From positions 1 through 33,511 of IMG/VR virus record IMGVR_UViG_3300024346_000274: a stretch of 33,511 nt of DNA; one strand, given 5' to 3'. Position 1 is the stretch's first letter; every line of letters starts with the position of its first letter. The translations under genes and the position numbers were made by a program. The stretch is from a virus. The notes below the pieces were generated by a model that had not been told where the DNA came from, ran no database searches, and worked only from the letters and a program-made list of their open reading frames with translations. Of the stretch, positions 24,268 through 33,511 are shown in pieces.

Positions 24268-24276
24268 TATAAATAT
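24268..24276 (-). promoter_or_regulatory. Putative phage late promoter core ATATTTATA, minus strand
   Basis: Read on the minus strand this is the same 9-mer as before six plus-strand genes, 26 nt before the RHH start at 24241. On the plus strand it reads TATAAATAT. It is divergent from the copy at 24296-24304, which starts 20 nt away. Confidence 0.55.
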
Positions 24277-24295
24277 TCAATAACTATTTTCAACC

Positions 24296-24304
24296 ATATT
24301 TATA
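24296..24304 (+). promoter_or_regulatory. Putative phage late promoter core ATATTTATA
   Basis: The 9-mer precedes the ATG at 24327 of the giant fibre gene by 22 nt, with a TAGGAA ribosome binding site between them. Together with 24268-24276 it forms a divergent promoter pair. Confidence 0.55.
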
Positions 24305-24326
24305 GAAGTAATAATAGGAATTCTAT

Positions 24327-27300
24327 ATGGCGTGTATAATAAAAGTTGGTAATAAATTTGAAAACCTTAGTGGTTATAATACATATATAACCGATAAAGA
24401 CCCAAATTCTCAATATTTTAGAGTAAACAAATTCGCAGATACATTCACCGCGGGTAAAAATTTATTCTTAATGGAAGGTTCTGAGTGTCTAAAGGAATCA
24501 ACAGAACTTAGAATAGAAATAGTAGATGCTGATGGTGATACTCTTTACGTAGAACCAGGTCGTGGGGTACCCGATTATTATGAAGGAAATTCTATCGTAC
24601 TATCTTCACACGTTTATGAAAAAACTCCAGTTGGTCCTGCTAAGATTACTATTCTTGGTGAATTAAGAGATTATTTTGATGAAGATGGAATCAAAAGACC
24701 AATCCCTTCAGATTGGGAAGGTGCGTATAATGTCAAGTGGGAAAAAGAGTTTTACATTAATAAAAACGAATCAAACAAAACTCCTGTAATATTTTATAAA
24801 AGACCTGAGATTACTATTGAAGAAGTAGAATCTACAATCGTAGAACAAACCTTTTCAACAATTACACAAACTGGTCAAGTTATTGGTAGAGCAGAAAATC
24901 CTCCAAGGGGAACTGATTTGAATACTTGGAGAGCAGGAACTCTTTATAGGTTAGAAAAAAGTGGTGGTGCTGGTTTCAAATCATCCATGGATGAAAATAT
25001 TATCAGTATTCCATCTTTGGAATATGAAGGACGTGTAAAGGAAGTAATAAGTAGTAATGCTTTATTAGTTGATAGACCATTTATAGATTCTGATAATAAA
25101 GTTATCGATAATTTAGCAGATTTGGATTATTCAATATCATTTACTGATTTTGGGAATAGAACATCTAATAATTCTGCCGTTACCGCATCATTTGGTAGAA
25201 TAAAACTTTCTAGATTAGATACGTTTACTGGTAATGTTGATAAGTTAAAGGTATTTAAAAAATCTCGTTCAGATGTTGGTGATTATAAATTTTCAGATGA
25301 AATTAAAATTGTAGCAGGAAACTTATTAAGAGACCCGCTTATACCTGGGTCTGATTTGGATGGTGGATTTGGTAGATTAACTGAATCAAATGTTGAAACT
25401 TATTGGCAAACCTCATCAATACAAATTAGTGGTTCTGATTCAACAATATCAGCTGATGATGATGATTTGTTTGAATCTATAAAAATAAACGTTCCATCAA
25501 GTAGCCTTGCAACTGATACTGTTGATTTGGTAACTAACACTATTTTTGATATTTACGATGATGTTGATTATGAATTAAACTTTAGAACTTTAGTTAGTGG
25601 TGCATTTGAAGATGTCATACCAGGTGAAGTAACTGTTGTTTCACAATCATATGCAAGAACATATTATTACAAATATGACCCATCTAAATTAACTTTATTT
25701 GAACCAACTTATGTTTCTGAAAGTTCCTATACTGAATTGGATGCACCTAATTCACAAAGTGTAGATTTAACCAAACCATTGGTTTATGATAATAGTAGAG
25801 TTTCTTTTTATAATACTCCACAAAATTTAACTGGTTCAGTTTATACATCTATACCAAGTGGATATGCATATACCCATTCACATGATACAACACTAACCTT
25901 TGATACAACAAGTGGTGATTGGGGAACTAATTCAAGAGTACAGAGTGATTCAGATAATAAAACAAATATTGTTGCTACATCTGGTTCTTTCTGTGGAAAT
26001 TTTAATTTAGTAGTTTGGTTAGATAGTGGTTCATATGAATTACCAACGGGTGGTTCACCAACTGATGTAAGAACTTACATTGAAACATTTGATTCAGCAT
26101 CAGTTAGAATAGCAGTATTATCTTTTGAGAATATAGATACAGATGCTAAATTTTACTATAAACATAGTGCTACTACATTAGATGAATTAGATTCTTTTAG
26201 AACATCTACCGAGTATTCTTTAGAAAATATTGATACTAATGATTATAATGATAGTTCAGTCGTATCAACTTTTAATACCGGTTCTCAAACTATAATAAAC
26301 TACAATGATGGTGGTCATCACTATGTTCATATAGATTATAGAACTTTAAGAAATATAGAACCATTAAATGCTGATTTGGTTACTGTAAAGAGATTAGATT
26401 CTCTTAATGGTGATATTTTATATGGAACTTCTTATGATATAAATTCAATAAACTTTGAAACAGGTGATATTGAATTTTCACACAATTCAACAGATTCCAC
26501 AATAAGTGGTGTGTTGGCTTTAGAAAATGGTCAGGCCGTTCTTACAATAGGAAGTGATACAGATACTGGTTATATAGTAGAGTTGGATTTTCAACGTGGT
26601 ATAATGGTATTTGTTGGTGAAATTGATTTCACAGAATTAGTTCCCGCACAACGTTCATATGATTTATATGATTTATTTGATTTAAGTGGTTCAAATTGGA
26701 TTTCAACGGGTTCTACTGAATTATTTGTACCAAGGGTACCACCAAGAGGTGGGGATTATTTGTATTCAGATAATGGGTATCCATACTCATCAACCACGTT
26801 TAGTGATAGAAATTTTTTAACAACTGAATTTACATCGCCATCATCATCTGATGATAATTTTACAAAACCGCTAGAAATTCCTTATATTTTCAGAAATGAT
26901 GATGATATTATTGAAAATGTATATGTAGAAGATTCAGACCAAATTTATGTAGTTTCTTCAGTTTCATCATCAAGTGATATAGATAATACAAATTACATAT
27001 ATGACCAAGATGTTGTATTTACTGGTTGGTTCTATACTGGTTCTTTAAGTGGTAGTATTTATGTAGATGAATCTCAAGATAGCAATACAAACAACGTATC
27101 CTTACCAACATATAATTCTCTAATAACCTCACATACACCAATTTCATCATCAATAGGTGAGTTTAATATTGTTTTATTAACTGATAGTGGTTCATCAGCG
27201 ATACCTACAAATACAGGTTCGGTTGAGTTCCAAGTAGAATATTATCAATCTGCTTCACAAGAATTAAGAGCTGCAATTGCATTAAGAAATGTAGAAACAG

Positions 27301-30300
27301 ATGCAATGTTCTTTTATAATAATTCTGCAACATCTCAATCAGTATTAGAATCTTATTCTGGCAGTACAAACATTATTTTAGATTCAATAGATAGTGGAGA
27401 TTTTAATAATACTGAACTTTGGTTCTTATCAACTGGTTCTCAAGCAATCTTTGATTTGGAATCTGGTAGTAATTCTCATTTCATTTATATTGATTACAGA
27501 ACAAATAGAAATTCTGAACCATTAAATGCAGATTTAAATGAAATAACTGCAATATCTCAAGTTGGTACAAATAATTTCTTACCATTAAAAGCAAGAGAAG
27601 TATTTCCACTTTCTGGTAGTACCGATATTACAGGTTCAGTAACATCAACCGATTATTATACATCACAATTACCACTTGTTGCTGGAAATCATTTATATAC
27701 TCTTTCCGATTATCCATTTGTTCCAGCACCAGCAAGTGATGGAACTTATGTTACAGATGATGTAGACCCAACAACAGATGTAACAATACCAGATACACTA
27801 TTTGAAATTCCTTATGTTTTTGATACTGTTGATGGTAAAATAGAAAATGTATATGTAAAAGAGTTTGATGATATTTATACTGCATCATCTGATAATGGAA
27901 CTGGTATAACAACCTTTACAGACCCACCAGTTTTTGTTTCACAATCATTAAAAGCAGCTGATACAATTATTCCAAAAACCATATCAGCATTTATTACAGG
28001 TTCATATCCAAGTGGCGGATTAGATTACCCATTCAATGAACCTTTAGTAACCTTTACTGCAAATTCTGAATTTAATTCAAGACAACAAATACAACATTTA
28101 TTTACCATGCCATATTCGGGTTCAGGTAAATTAGGATTTGCATTTAGAGGTGATGGGTGGCAAGTTTCTAAAGTTGATTTTAAACCATCACAAGATGCAG
28201 CATTTTCACCAAAAGTTTTTGATGTATTTGATGAACAAAATAGAACATTACCAGTTGAAACATTTGATTACAAGTTTGAACTTTATGATGTAAATAACAA
28301 CTATGTACCAGTTGAGTTGTTTGCAAGTAAAGAATTTAGTGGTGGTAATAAAGTAAGTGATGAAGTAATAAAATTATTAACATTTGAATCAGATAGAACT
28401 GCGTTTAGGTTTTATAGTGGTTCACTTGCTAATCCATCATTTCAACAAATTAAATTTAATTTTTCAAAAACTAACGCTCTATCGGGTTCAATTACATTTG
28501 AATCTTCTGCGTATGATAGGGATGGTAATTATATAGACCCAAGTTCTTATACTGGAGATTATCCTGGTGGGTTAACGAGTGTAACTAGTAATAACGCATT
28601 ACTTACTATTGCAAGCTTTAGTGGTAGTGATTCATCATATGAGGTAAGTTCAATTGTTTATACGTCATCGGTGGATAACGTGGAAGAATATGAAACAATT
28701 TTCAGATTAGAAGATGGTCAACCTGTTGCTGATTTAATTGTTAATAACGATAGAACTGTTATGACATTTAATCAAGCAAATGGTATTGAGGACCCAACTG
28801 AACAGATATCAACAATAACAGTAAAAAGAAAAAATTTAGAATCAACCACAGAAGTAATTACCGCTAATTCTGCATCAGTTGTTGGTTCTGCTCCACCTCT
28901 AACACTTTTATCAGATAATACAACGACTGGTATAGCAACTTATTTTGTTAGTGGGTCATCTCTAAACTTACAGAGTGGTTCTCTAACGTATTCATTTACA
29001 TCATCGGATGAATTTGGTGTACAAGTTGATAACTCAACCACAGTAACCCCAATATCGTTTTTAGGGGGAGTTGTATTGTATCTATCAAATGAAAGAGGAG
29101 TTTTACCTGCGTTTGCAAGTGGAATAATTCCATCTGCATCTTTTTCATACACAAGTGGTTCAACAAAACTTTATGTTAATGGTGACCAAATAGATTACAA
29201 TAATAGTGGTGGAAATAATACTTACAAAATTACTGGTGTAACTGGTTCTGGTATTACTCCAAATGAAGTAGCACCAACAACCAACAATTATGGTGGTATT
29301 CCTGGTACAATGCCAGAAGAATCATCATCATTGGAGATAAATATACAATATACTGATTCAAGTGGTGAGTTTTATGATTTTGGCAGAGAAGCAAACTTTA
29401 ATATTGTAAGGGAGGGTGAACAAGGACAACCAGGTCTTGAAGGTTCCAATGGACCGGGTCTTGTGTTTACAGGTCAATGGACTGGAAGTAGAGATTATAC
29501 TAGAACAACTGGTTCTCTTGCTAGAGCAGATGCTGCATTACAAAATAATGAATTCTATTTAGCTATTTCATCGAGTGGACCAAGTTCAGCAGAAGGTGCA
29601 ATAAGTCCAGCAGATGATACTTCATCTCTTTATTGGGAAGCCCTTGGAACGGCATCAAGATTTGTTGCTGCAGAGTTAGCAATATTTGCAGAATCTTATG
29701 TACAGAACAATATAAATGTTGGAACAAACAATAGTGGTTCAGCATCAGCAGCAAATATTACAATCGCTGGTGGAACTAACTATCCTTATATTTCAATTGA
29801 CCAAGGAGCAACAACAGGTACTCAAGGATATAATGTTGGTAATGGTATTTTCTTAGGTATTAATGGAAATACTGGTACTGGTTCGTTCTCAATAGAAAGT
29901 GGATTAACAAATAATGAATTAACTTGGGATGGTGATACTTTAAATATTCGTGGTAATATAACAGTTACAAATACTGAGGATTATATCACACCAACCGATA
30001 CTGGTTCAATGTTAGATGGATATACTCAAGATGCGAATACATCATCTTTACAAAATCCATCAGAATACTCATTTGGTTCAGTATTTTCTTTAGCATCTGC
30101 ATCTGCAGTTACTGGTCTTAACCTTACCGCAGATTATTTAGGATACTATGATGGTTCTGCGTTTGATTCTTATATGGATAGTAGTGGAAACTTTTATCTA
30201 GGAGGAGATAGTGGAGCATTACAATGGGATGGTAGTAATTTAGTTATTTCAGGTGCTATTAGTATAACAAATACTTCTGATTTTGCACCAACAAATGCTG

Positions 30301-32051
30301 AAGCTAATGATTCAAGTCAAGATAATCCATCAAATTATGATTTTGGACCTGATGCTTCATTTGATTTAAGTACAGTAGGAACTCCAACAACTAATGGATT
30401 ATACCTTGGTTCTGATAAACTTGGTTTTTATAATAGTGGTTGGAAAACCTACATGGATAATAGTGGTAACTTTTATCTCGGTGGTACGAGTGGAGCACTT
30501 ACATGGGATGGTTCTTCTTTAGCGATTGAAGGTGATATAACAGTTACCAATACTTCTGATTTTGCACCAACAGATGCTGAAGCTAATGATTCAAATCAAG
30601 ACAACCCATCTTCATATTCATTTGGTGGAAGTGGATTTACACTAGCAACAAATACAGCAAATACTGGACTAAATTTAACTTCTGAATATCTTGGATACCA
30701 CGATGGTACTGATTTTCAAACCTACATGGATAATAGTGGTAACTTTTATCTTGGTGGAACTGGAGGTAAGTTAACATGGAATGGTAGTGTATTAGATATT
30801 GAGGGTAAGGTAAAAGCAACTTCAGGTGAATTCACAGGTACAGTTACTGCTGGACAAGGTCAAATATCAAATTTTGTAATTGATGCTGATAGTTTAGAAA
30901 CAACCGATGGGTCATTTTTATTAAATACTTCTGAATCTGGAAGTATAATTTTTCAAGAAGGAGGAAACCTTAAAATAAAAATAAGTAATACTGGAGAGTT
31001 AACACCAAACACCACTTTTACTACCCCAACAGTACAACAACAAACTTGGGTTGGTCAAGGTAGTTCAACAGAAACTGCCAACTCTGCATATGCATATGTA
31101 TCCTTTTATGATGGTACTACTGAGATGAGTTCAGCTCAATATAGTAGTTTACCTGAAATTTCAACCACAAGTGACGTAAATAATTTCCCTGCTACATTTA
31201 CCGCAACCGTACAAACCCCAACTGGTGGTAAATATATTGATAGTACTACGAGTGGTTGGAGTGGAACTCCGAGTTCTCATAATCTACAAGTGTACTTAGT
31301 AGTTCGATTATATGAAGGTACTTCTAATAGTCTTGGAAGTCAAATTGGAGAAAAAACTATATTTGCAGAAGCATATTCAAATACAAATTCTGCTAGTACA
31401 AATGGTGTCATGGGTAGTAATCCGGTGTCATTTTCAACAACAATTAATGGAGGTTCTTATTATAGAATACTAACAGGTACTAAAAATAGACAAGGTGCTG
31501 CTTATGGTGGGACTCTATCATCTACTGGTTACTTAAACTCAACGTTTTATAATCCAGGTATAAGCGATTTTAGTGTTTCTGTTACGGATCCTGGTAGTAA
31601 CCCTTTTACTGAAATAACACAAGGTGGATTTCAAGTTGTTACAAGTAATACTAAAGCAGTATTAGTTAATACCGATACAACAGGAGATGCATTATCGATT
31701 ACTGGTTCACTATCAGCAACTGGTAACATTACTGCATTTTCAACATCAGATGAAAGATTAAAAGAAAACATAATACCAATACCACTTGCTCTTGATAAAG
31801 TAAATGAGTTAAATGGTGTTACCTTTGATTGGAAAGGTGGATATGAAGATGTTCATCAATTTAAAGGTGAGGATATTGGAGTTATAGCACAAGAGGTAGA
31901 AAAAGTAATTCCTCATATTACAAACATAAATAAACAAAATGGATATTATGGGGTAAGATATGAAAAAATAACTCCATTACTTATTGAAGCAATAAAAGAA
32001 CTTTCACAGAAAGTAAATGATTTAGAAAATGAAATTAAAAGGTTAAAGTAA
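24327..32051 (+). CDS. Giant tail fibre/adhesin with C-terminal S74 chaperone domain
   Basis: This is a 2574-residue protein. Residues ~1-170 are an N-terminal domain, probably for virion attachment. Residues ~555-880 and ~940-1190 are two diverged copies of one long module (shared blocks: GNFNLVVWLDSGS / GEFNIVLLTDSGS; DYRTLRNIEPLNADL / DYRTNRNSEPLNADL; IENVYV). Residues 1697-1711 are five Gly-X-Y collagen-like triplets, followed by a CBM-like module ending YWEALG (~1712-1776). Residues ~1870-2170 carry tandem repeats with SGNFYLGG and TNTSDFAP. The end is an intramolecular chaperone of the Peptidase_S74 family: S2474-DERLKENI, a DIGVIAQEVEKVIP block and a closing coiled coil. Such domains trimerise the fibre and then cut themselves off before the serine. 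The protein is probably the host receptor-binding fibre, with a late promoter core in front. Confidence 0.88.
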   Translation: MACIIKVGNKFENLSGYNTYITDKDPNSQYFRVNKFADTFTAGKNLFLMEGSECLKESTELRIEIVDADGDTLYVEPGRGVPDYYEGNSIVLSSHVYEKTPVGPAKITILGELRDYFDEDGIKRPIPSDWEGAYNVKWEKEFYINKNESNKTPVIFYKRPEITIEEVESTIVEQTFSTITQTGQVIGRAENPPRGTDLNTWRAGTLYRLEKSGGAGFKSSMDENIISIPSLEYEGRVKEVISSNALLVDRPFIDSDNKVIDNLADLDYSISFTDFGNRTSNNSAVTASFGRIKLSRLDTFTGNVDKLKVFKKSRSDVGDYKFSDEIKIVAGNLLRDPLIPGSDLDGGFGRLTESNVETYWQTSSIQISGSDSTISADDDDLFESIKINVPSSSLATDTVDLVTNTIFDIYDDVDYELNFRTLVSGAFEDVIPGEVTVVSQSYARTYYYKYDPSKLTLFEPTYVSESSYTELDAPNSQSVDLTKPLVYDNSRVSFYNTPQNLTGSVYTSIPSGYAYTHSHDTTLTFDTTSGDWGTNSRVQSDSDNKTNIVATSGSFCGNFNLVVWLDSGSYELPTGGSPTDVRTYIETFDSASVRIAVLSFENIDTDAKFYYKHSATTLDELDSFRTSTEYSLENIDTNDYNDSSVVSTFNTGSQTIINYNDGGHHYVHIDYRTLRNIEPLNADLVTVKRLDSLNGDILYGTSYDINSINFETGDIEFSHNSTDSTISGVLALENGQAVLTIGSDTDTGYIVELDFQRGIMVFVGEIDFTELVPAQRSYDLYDLFDLSGSNWISTGSTELFVPRVPPRGGDYLYSDNGYPYSSTTFSDRNFLTTEFTSPSSSDDNFTKPLEIPYIFRNDDDIIENVYVEDSDQIYVVSSVSSSSDIDNTNYIYDQDVVFTGWFYTGSLSGSIYVDESQDSNTNNVSLPTYNSLITSHTPISSSIGEFNIVLLTDSGSSAIPTNTGSVEFQVEYYQSASQELRAAIALRNVETDAMFFYNNSATSQSVLESYSGSTNIILDSIDSGDFNNTELWFLSTGSQAIFDLESGSNSHFIYIDYRTNRNSEPLNADLNEITAISQVGTNNFLPLKAREVFPLSGSTDITGSVTSTDYYTSQLPLVAGNHLYTLSDYPFVPAPASDGTYVTDDVDPTTDVTIPDTLFEIPYVFDTVDGKIENVYVKEFDDIYTASSDNGTGITTFTDPPVFVSQSLKAADTIIPKTISAFITGSYPSGGLDYPFNEPLVTFTANSEFNSRQQIQHLFTMPYSGSGKLGFAFRGDGWQVSKVDFKPSQDAAFSPKVFDVFDEQNRTLPVETFDYKFELYDVNNNYVPVELFASKEFSGGNKVSDEVIKLLTFESDRTAFRFYSGSLANPSFQQIKFNFSKTNALSGSITFESSAYDRDGNYIDPSSYTGDYPGGLTSVTSNNALLTIASFSGSDSSYEVSSIVYTSSVDNVEEYETIFRLEDGQPVADLIVNNDRTVMTFNQANGIEDPTEQISTITVKRKNLESTTEVITANSASVVGSAPPLTLLSDNTTTGIATYFVSGSSLNLQSGSLTYSFTSSDEFGVQVDNSTTVTPISFLGGVVLYLSNERGVLPAFASGIIPSASFSYTSGSTKLYVNGDQIDYNNSGGNNTYKITGVTGSGITPNEVAPTTNNYGGIPGTMPEESSSLEINIQYTDSSGEFYDFGREANFNIVREGEQGQPGLEGSNGPGLVFTGQWTGSRDYTRTTGSLARADAALQNNEFYLAISSSGPSSAEGAISPADDTSSLYWEALGTASRFVAAELAIFAESYVQNNINVGTNNSGSASAANITIAGGTNYPYISIDQGATTGTQGYNVGNGIFLGINGNTGTGSFSIESGLTNNELTWDGDTLNIRGNITVTNTEDYITPTDTGSMLDGYTQDANTSSLQNPSEYSFGSVFSLASASAVTGLNLTADYLGYYDGSAFDSYMDSSGNFYLGGDSGALQWDGSNLVISGAISITNTSDFAPTNAEANDSSQDNPSNYDFGPDASFDLSTVGTPTTNGLYLGSDKLGFYNSGWKTYMDNSGNFYLGGTSGALTWDGSSLAIEGDITVTNTSDFAPTDAEANDSNQDNPSSYSFGGSGFTLATNTANTGLNLTSEYLGYHDGTDFQTYMDNSGNFYLGGTGGKLTWNGSVLDIEGKVKATSGEFTGTVTAGQGQISNFVIDADSLETTDGSFLLNTSESGSIIFQEGGNLKIKISNTGELTPNTTFTTPTVQQQTWVGQGSSTETANSAYAYVSFYDGTTEMSSAQYSSLPEISTTSDVNNFPATFTATVQTPTGGKYIDSTTSGWSGTPSSHNLQVYLVVRLYEGTSNSLGSQIGEKTIFAEAYSNTNSASTNGVMGSNPVSFSTTINGGSYYRILTGTKNRQGAAYGGTLSSTGYLNSTFYNPGISDFSVSVTDPGSNPFTEITQGGFQVVTSNTKAVLVNTDTTGDALSITGSLSATGNITAFSTSDERLKENIIPIPLALDKVNELNGVTFDWKGGYEDVHQFKGEDIGVIAQEVEKVIPHITNINKQNGYYGVRYEKITPLLIEAIKELSQKVNDLENEIKRLK
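25980..27900 (+). repeat. Diverged internal duplication in the giant fibre
   Basis: Two coding modules, roughly 25980-26960 and 27150-27890, share a series of protein blocks in the same order: a DSGS strand, a T-DAKFYY / T-DAMFFY block, LENIDTNDYND / LDSIDSGDFNN, IDYRT-RN-EPLNADL, and IPY-F...IENVYV. Nucleotide identity looks low, so the duplication is old. Confidence 0.7.
29900..30830 (+). repeat. Tandem coding repeats in the giant fibre
   Basis: The region holds about three and a half copies of a ~90-100-residue unit whose landmarks are L-G-Y/F-Y, YMDxSGNFYLGG, a LTWDGSxLxI strand and ITVTNTSDFAPTxAEAND. Two copies share an exact 34-nt stretch (30445-30478 and 30718-30751, offset 273 nt), which implies recent duplication or gene conversion. 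The earliest copy lacks the SGNFYLGG part and the last lacks the TNTSDF part. Confidence 0.8.
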
Positions 32052-32052
32052 T

Positions 32053-33511
32053 ATGCCATTACCTGCAGAAAATCAACCAATATCATTTGAAGATATTAAT
32101 ACCGAACTTGGTAATAGTGCTCAGGCTACATTAGATTTGGAATCTGCCTCTGTATCCTTTGAACTTACTGCACCACATGGTATGAATGAACTTGCGGGAT
32201 TATCTTTTAACACCTTTACATACGAAACAGCAAATGTTTATAATTTTAATGTAGTTGGAAATGGTACTGTTACTGCACCAGTTGCAACAATAGGAACAAT
32301 TACATCAAGAGTTTATAGTAGTGGATATAATAGTGGTACAAATAAATATCCAATAGTTGGAACTAGTACTGAAAGAAGTGTTGTTGTAACTGTACAAGCA
32401 CCAGCAACTGGTTACAGTAATAATGGTGCATCGGTAACTGGTACTGAAACTGATACTCAACCAGACCAAAACTTTAGTTTTGCTGATAGTGGTGTTACTT
32501 CAGGTGATGTACTTATTAATGCGAATGGTAGTGTTAGTGTTACTGTTGATGAAGGTACATTCTTATCTTCAGACCCAAGTTCATTCACACCAATAGATAC
32601 AGAAACAACTAATAATACAGTAGAGATTACAATTAGTGTTCCTGGTGGGTATGCAAATACAGGTGGTACTGTTTCTCAAACATTTACAAATATAACTCAA
32701 CTAGCTGCAGTACGAACACTTCAACTTGCAACAAGTGATTCAATCCCATCGGGTGAAGATACGTTTGTTACATTGACAATTAATGATGTTAACTTTAGTG
32801 ATACTTCTTGGACTCTTGCAGCAGATGGAACACCTACTTTGGGAAGTCCTTCACTATCATCAACAAGTGGTACTGGTGATGCGACTGTAAATCTTACGTT
32901 TAGTGCAAACTCAAGTGGAGGTTCACGAACTGGTACGTTTACAGTTTCTGAATCAGGAGGTAATTCCGCTAGTGTAACTATTACACAAGGAAGTTTTACA
33001 TTAAATCCACCAACTGTATCATTGAGTTCATTTGCATCTGATTTTGTATATAACGATACTACAACGTTCCAAACATTAACTGGTACTATTACTGGTGGTG
33101 GAACTCCTACTTCTATAACATTCTTCGCAAACTCATCGGATTTCGAATTTGTACAAACCGATTCGGATGTGGTCGTAACTGGTGGTGGTGGTATTAATAC
33201 TGGAACTGTAAATAGTGGAGCACTTACACAAACTTCATTTACAATTGGTGTAAGACCAACAACAACTAACAATGGTGGAGCAGATAAAACAGTAGATGTT
33301 CTATTCACTGCTACAAAAACAAACCATGGTCAAAACCAAGCTTCAGCAACTGCTACTCAAGAATATTATGTTGCTCCGGTAACATGGAGTGCAACCCCAT
33401 CCTCATTTACTGGTGCTGATAGATTTAATACGGCGGGTGAAACTCAGTATATAACTCTTAGTACATCAGTAGCTTGGACAGCAGCTGTAACTGGTACTGG
33501 TTTTAGTTTAA
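32053..33511 (+). CDS. BACON/Ig-like tail protein, N-terminal part (runs off window)
   Basis: The frame is open from the ATG at 32053, one base after the fibre stop, to the end of the window, giving 486 codons with no stop. The N-terminus (MPLPAENQPISFEDINTELG) resembles the start of many phage tail-fibre proteins. The rest is Thr/Ser/Gly-rich beta modules. One around residues 215-315 resembles BACON repeats: WTLAADG, an ATVNLTFSANSSGGSRTGTF strand pair and a closing SVTITQG. Another opens near residue 440 (VTWSATPSSF) with VAWTAAVTG. It is probably a fibre or adhesin built on repeated carbohydrate- or surface-binding modules, sharing the late transcript of the giant fibre. The antisense frame at 32721-33308 is a shadow. 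Confidence 0.72.
   Translation, partial: MPLPAENQPISFEDINTELGNSAQATLDLESASVSFELTAPHGMNELAGLSFNTFTYETANVYNFNVVGNGTVTAPVATIGTITSRVYSSGYNSGTNKYPIVGTSTERSVVVTVQAPATGYSNNGASVTGTETDTQPDQNFSFADSGVTSGDVLINANGSVSVTVDEGTFLSSDPSSFTPIDTETTNNTVEITISVPGGYANTGGTVSQTFTNITQLAAVRTLQLATSDSIPSGEDTFVTLTINDVNFSDTSWTLAADGTPTLGSPSLSSTSGTGDATVNLTFSANSSGGSRTGTFTVSESGGNSASVTITQGSFTLNPPTVSLSSFASDFVYNDTTTFQTLTGTITGGGTPTSITFFANSSDFEFVQTDSDVVVTGGGGINTGTVNSGALTQTSFTIGVRPTTTNNGGADKTVDVLFTATKTNHGQNQASATATQEYYVAPVTWSATPSSFTGADRFNTAGETQYITLSTSVAWTAAVTGTGFSL

Noticed and set aside
24268-24275. T4-type late promoter TATAAATA on the plus strand
   Set aside because: On the plus strand it would point to the fibre gene. The other six copies show the sense box is ATATTTATA, so this copy is read as the minus-strand promoter of the RHH gene.
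29900-30830. Diversity-generating retroelement variable region in the fibre
   Set aside because: The repeats are coding modules without an adenine-directed variation pattern, and no reverse transcriptase or template repeat was found in the window.
32721-33308. Minus-strand open frame of 195 codons
   Set aside because: It lies antisense to the continuous BACON-like coding frame that starts at 32053. Its Val/Pro-rich composition is what Thr/Ser/Gly-rich repeats give on the other strand, and it has no motif or ribosome binding site.

Overview
This window looks like a stretch of a large, AT-rich tailed-phage genome: a T4-like contractile-tailed myovirus, or an assembled uncultivated virus or prophage of that kind. 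The evidence is a baseplate gene order of hub C-terminus, then gp25-like and gp6-like wedge proteins, then a run of very large tail and fibre proteins. T4-like replication and recombination genes follow (DnaG-type primase, gp47/gp46-type nuclease). A Bacteroidetes (flavobacterial) host is inferred from three independent signs. Two proteins carry BACON-like modules. One carries an NYNPxAT-type calcium-site-like motif that is common in marine Bacteroidetes. The replication operon is preceded by promoters of the Bacteroidetes form TTTG-N20-TAnnTTTG. No tRNA, rRNA, CRISPR array or transposase was seen.

Layout. Bases 1-9260 hold the baseplate block: hub C-terminus (cut by the window edge), two unrecognised virion-type proteins, gp25-like, gp6-like, a DNRLRE-like protein, a coiled-coil protein, and a 755-residue protein ending in a Hint (intein-like) domain. 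Bases 9311-17806 hold a 1728-residue tail protein with a LamG-like domain, a short conserved structural protein, and two paralogous structural proteins separated by a clear intrinsic terminator. Bases 17839-19104 hold a small unknown protein, a sulfotransferase-like protein and a GIY-YIG-like protein. Bases 19211-24083 form a tightly overlapping operon of primase, SGNH-like protein and a single-chain Mre11-Rad50 (SbcD-SbcC) fusion. A 53-residue ribbon-helix-helix-like protein lies on the minus strand at 24080-24241. Bases 24327-32051 encode a 2574-residue fibre or adhesin ending in an S74 self-cleaving chaperone. Another BACON-like tail protein starts at 32053 and runs off the end.

Regulation. 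A perfectly conserved 9-mer, ATATTTATA, stands 15-26 nt before the start codon of seven genes, six on the plus strand and one on the minus strand. It is a good candidate for this phage's late-promoter core. It reads as the reverse complement of the T4 late box TATAAATA. The replication operon lacks it and instead has two tandem, evidently duplicated, host-type promoters. The window therefore seems to show both temporal classes of promoter.

Most noteworthy: the one-chain SbcD-SbcC fusion, the ATATTTATA promoter family, the duplicated host-type promoter, the non-canonical Hint domain at the end of a tail protein, the phage sulfotransferase, and the small RHH gene between divergent promoters.
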